From an uncultured Neisseriaceae bacterium (GTDB lineage: Bacteria > Pseudomonadota > Gammaproteobacteria > Burkholderiales > UBA11063), in the NCBI GenBank assembly GCA_903891375.1, contig CAITEL010000131.1, positions 1 to 10,339 on the forward strand: a stretch of 10,339 bases of DNA. Reading direction: 5' to 3'. How positions within the stretch are numbered: the first letter of the stretch is position 1; the number at the start of each line of letters is the position of its first letter. Position numbers and translations under genes: made by a program. A model generated the notes under the pieces. The model saw only the letters and a program-made list of their open reading frames with translations, was not told the origin of the DNA and did not search any database. Below are positions 9,519 through 10,339 of this stretch, piece by piece.

Positions 9519-10291
9519 AATCCTAACACATCCCACATATTATATAACCCCACTGGTTTACCATGTAAAAATTCAGCAGCTAAAAGTGCACCATAGGCAA
9601 AGCAATCTCGATTAGTTATTTGACTTTTAAGTGATAATATTTCACCATCATTGATAAATTGTACATCGTGCATTCCTACAATATCACCACCACGAATAAC
9701 TGAATAACCAATTTCATCTATTTTGCGCACTTCATTTAATTCGTGCCTATCAAATCGAGCAAAATCATTAAATGATAGCTCTCGTTCTTTTGCAATAATT
9801 CCCCCAAGCTTAAGCGCTGTACCAGATGGCGCATCTTTTTTATACCTATGGTGTGCTTCGGTAATTTCCACATCAAATCCACGCAATCTGTTTGAAACCA
9901 TTTCAATCACCTTATACAGTACATTTACTGACAAACTAGTATTTGGTGCATATAATATTGGAGTATCGCCAGAACAAACCTGCATAAAATCACGTTCTGA
10001 TTCACTGAACCCAGTAGTACCAATAATAATTGGTAATTTATTTTCTATACAAACAGGCAATAAAACCAAACTACTTTTAGCAGAAGAAAAATCTATAACA
10101 ACATCCACGCCATCTAACATGTTTAAATCTTCTGAGCATACCTGAGCAACATCTTTGACTACATTGTCAATAGTATGCATGTCCGTTACTATCGCACATT
10201 TTAAATTATATTTGTCTGGGTTATTTTTGATTCGATTTACAATCGTTCTACCCATCTTACCATTTGCACCAACTAAACCAATATTTAACAT
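9515..10291 (-). CDS. dapB: 4-hydroxy-tetrahydrodipicolinate reductase (DapB)
   Basis: DapB reduces the DapA product to tetrahydrodipicolinate with NAD(P)H, on the path to meso-diaminopimelate and lysine. The 258 aa are slightly shorter than E. coli (273). The N-terminal dinucleotide motif is GANGKMG (8-14), with IDFSS (66-70), GTTGFSE (91-97) and APNTSLSVN (115-123). The catalytic block EAHHRYKKDAPSGTA (145-159) includes H147 and K151. IRGGDIVGMHDV and the C-terminal GLYNMWDVLGL close the protein. The start is firm: GGAGGTGA lies 3 bases upstream. It is the first gene of the seven-gene leftward operon within the window; what lies further upstream is not seen. Confidence 0.98.
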   Translation of the reverse strand: MLNIGLVGANGKMGRTIVNRIKNNPDKYNLKCAIVTDMHTIDNVVKDVAQVCSEDLNMLDGVDVVIDFSSAKSSLVLLPVCIENKLPIIIGTTGFSESERDFMQVCSGDTPILYAPNTSLSVNVLYKVIEMVSNRLRGFDVEITEAHHRYKKDAPSGTALKLGGIIAKERELSFNDFARFDRHELNEVRKIDEIGYSVIRGGDIVGMHDVQFINDGEILSLKSQITNRDCFAYGALLAAEFLHGKPVGLYNMWDVLGL

Positions 10292-10294
10292 ACT

Positions 10295-10302
10295 TCACCT
10301 CC
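10295..10302 (-). promoter_or_regulatory. Near-ideal ribosome binding site of dapB
   Basis: GGAGGTGA on the minus strand is fully complementary to the 16S rRNA 3' end. Its GGAGG core is 6 bases from the dapB ATG. It is the strongest ribosome site in the window and fits the head of an operon, in contrast to the weak, coupled sites at nadB and fdx. Confidence 0.85.
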
Positions 10303-10305
10303 AAG

Positions 10306-10322
10306 ATTCAAATACTTCGAAT
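10306..10322. repeat. Operator-like imperfect palindrome before dapB
   Basis: ATTCAAA and TTCGAAT flank a 3-base spacer (TAC) and form a 17-bp palindrome with one mismatch. It can equally be read as a direct pair, TTCAAATA and TTCGAATA, 9 bases apart. On the minus strand it lies just upstream of the dapB ribosome site. It overlaps a possible -10 (TATATT, 10320-10325) whose -35 would be outside the window. It could be an operator for the operon, but no regulator is identified. Confidence 0.4.
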
Positions 10323-10339
10323 ATAATTAATTATTAAAA

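Noticed and set aside
9723..10145. A 140-codon open frame on the plus strand opposite dapB.
   Set aside because: It lies wholly antisense to a clear dapB gene, shows no family motif and has low-complexity Ser/Asn-rich content typical of shadow frames.

Overview
The window is AT-rich chromosomal DNA (roughly mid-30s % GC by eye). It carries core metabolic genes and shows no insertion sequence, phage, CRISPR or restriction signature. All recognisable proteins are of Pseudomonadota type. GyrB has the long (about 800 aa) Gram-negative architecture, the ferredoxin is the ISC type, and tRNA 3' CCA ends are encoded where visible. Motifs in GyrB, DapB and Fdx look beta- or gammaproteobacterial, with a slight lean to beta. 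That placement comes from remembered family patterns, not a search.

Left edge (1-271): a tRNA operon, Met(CAU)-Thr(UGU)-Phe(GAA), transcribed leftwards from a strong promoter with an A-rich upstream tract. Phe is cut by the window edge. A 336-base intergenic region (219-554) separates it from the divergent gyrB. That region holds the tRNA promoter, a 17-bp near-perfect tandem duplication and a consensus -10 box for gyrB. recF is not upstream of gyrB here.

Plus strand (555-3412): gyrB, then 17 bases later a DUF29-family gene of unknown function, apparently co-transcribed.

Minus strand (3544-10291): seven tightly packed genes read leftwards, dapB > nadB > NADPH:FMN reductase-like > fdx > CDF metal transporter > hemL > nagA. 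Junctions are 4-base ATGA overlaps or gaps of 1-17 bases, so this is almost certainly one transcription unit. It combines two aspartate-consuming routes (lysine/diaminopimelate via DapB, NAD via NadB), redox proteins (flavin reductase, [2Fe-2S] ferredoxin), divalent metal efflux, tetrapyrrole synthesis (HemL) and amino-sugar salvage (NagA). It converges on the gyrB-DUF29 unit across a 131-base gap with no convincing intrinsic terminator.

I found no clear undescribed system. The items most worth a second look are the DUF29 gene behind gyrB, the operator-like repeats before gyrB and dapB, and the redox-gene insertion between nadB and hemL. Three start codons differ from the longest reading frames: nadB ATG at 9518, fdx ATG at 7307 and CDF GTG at 6969.
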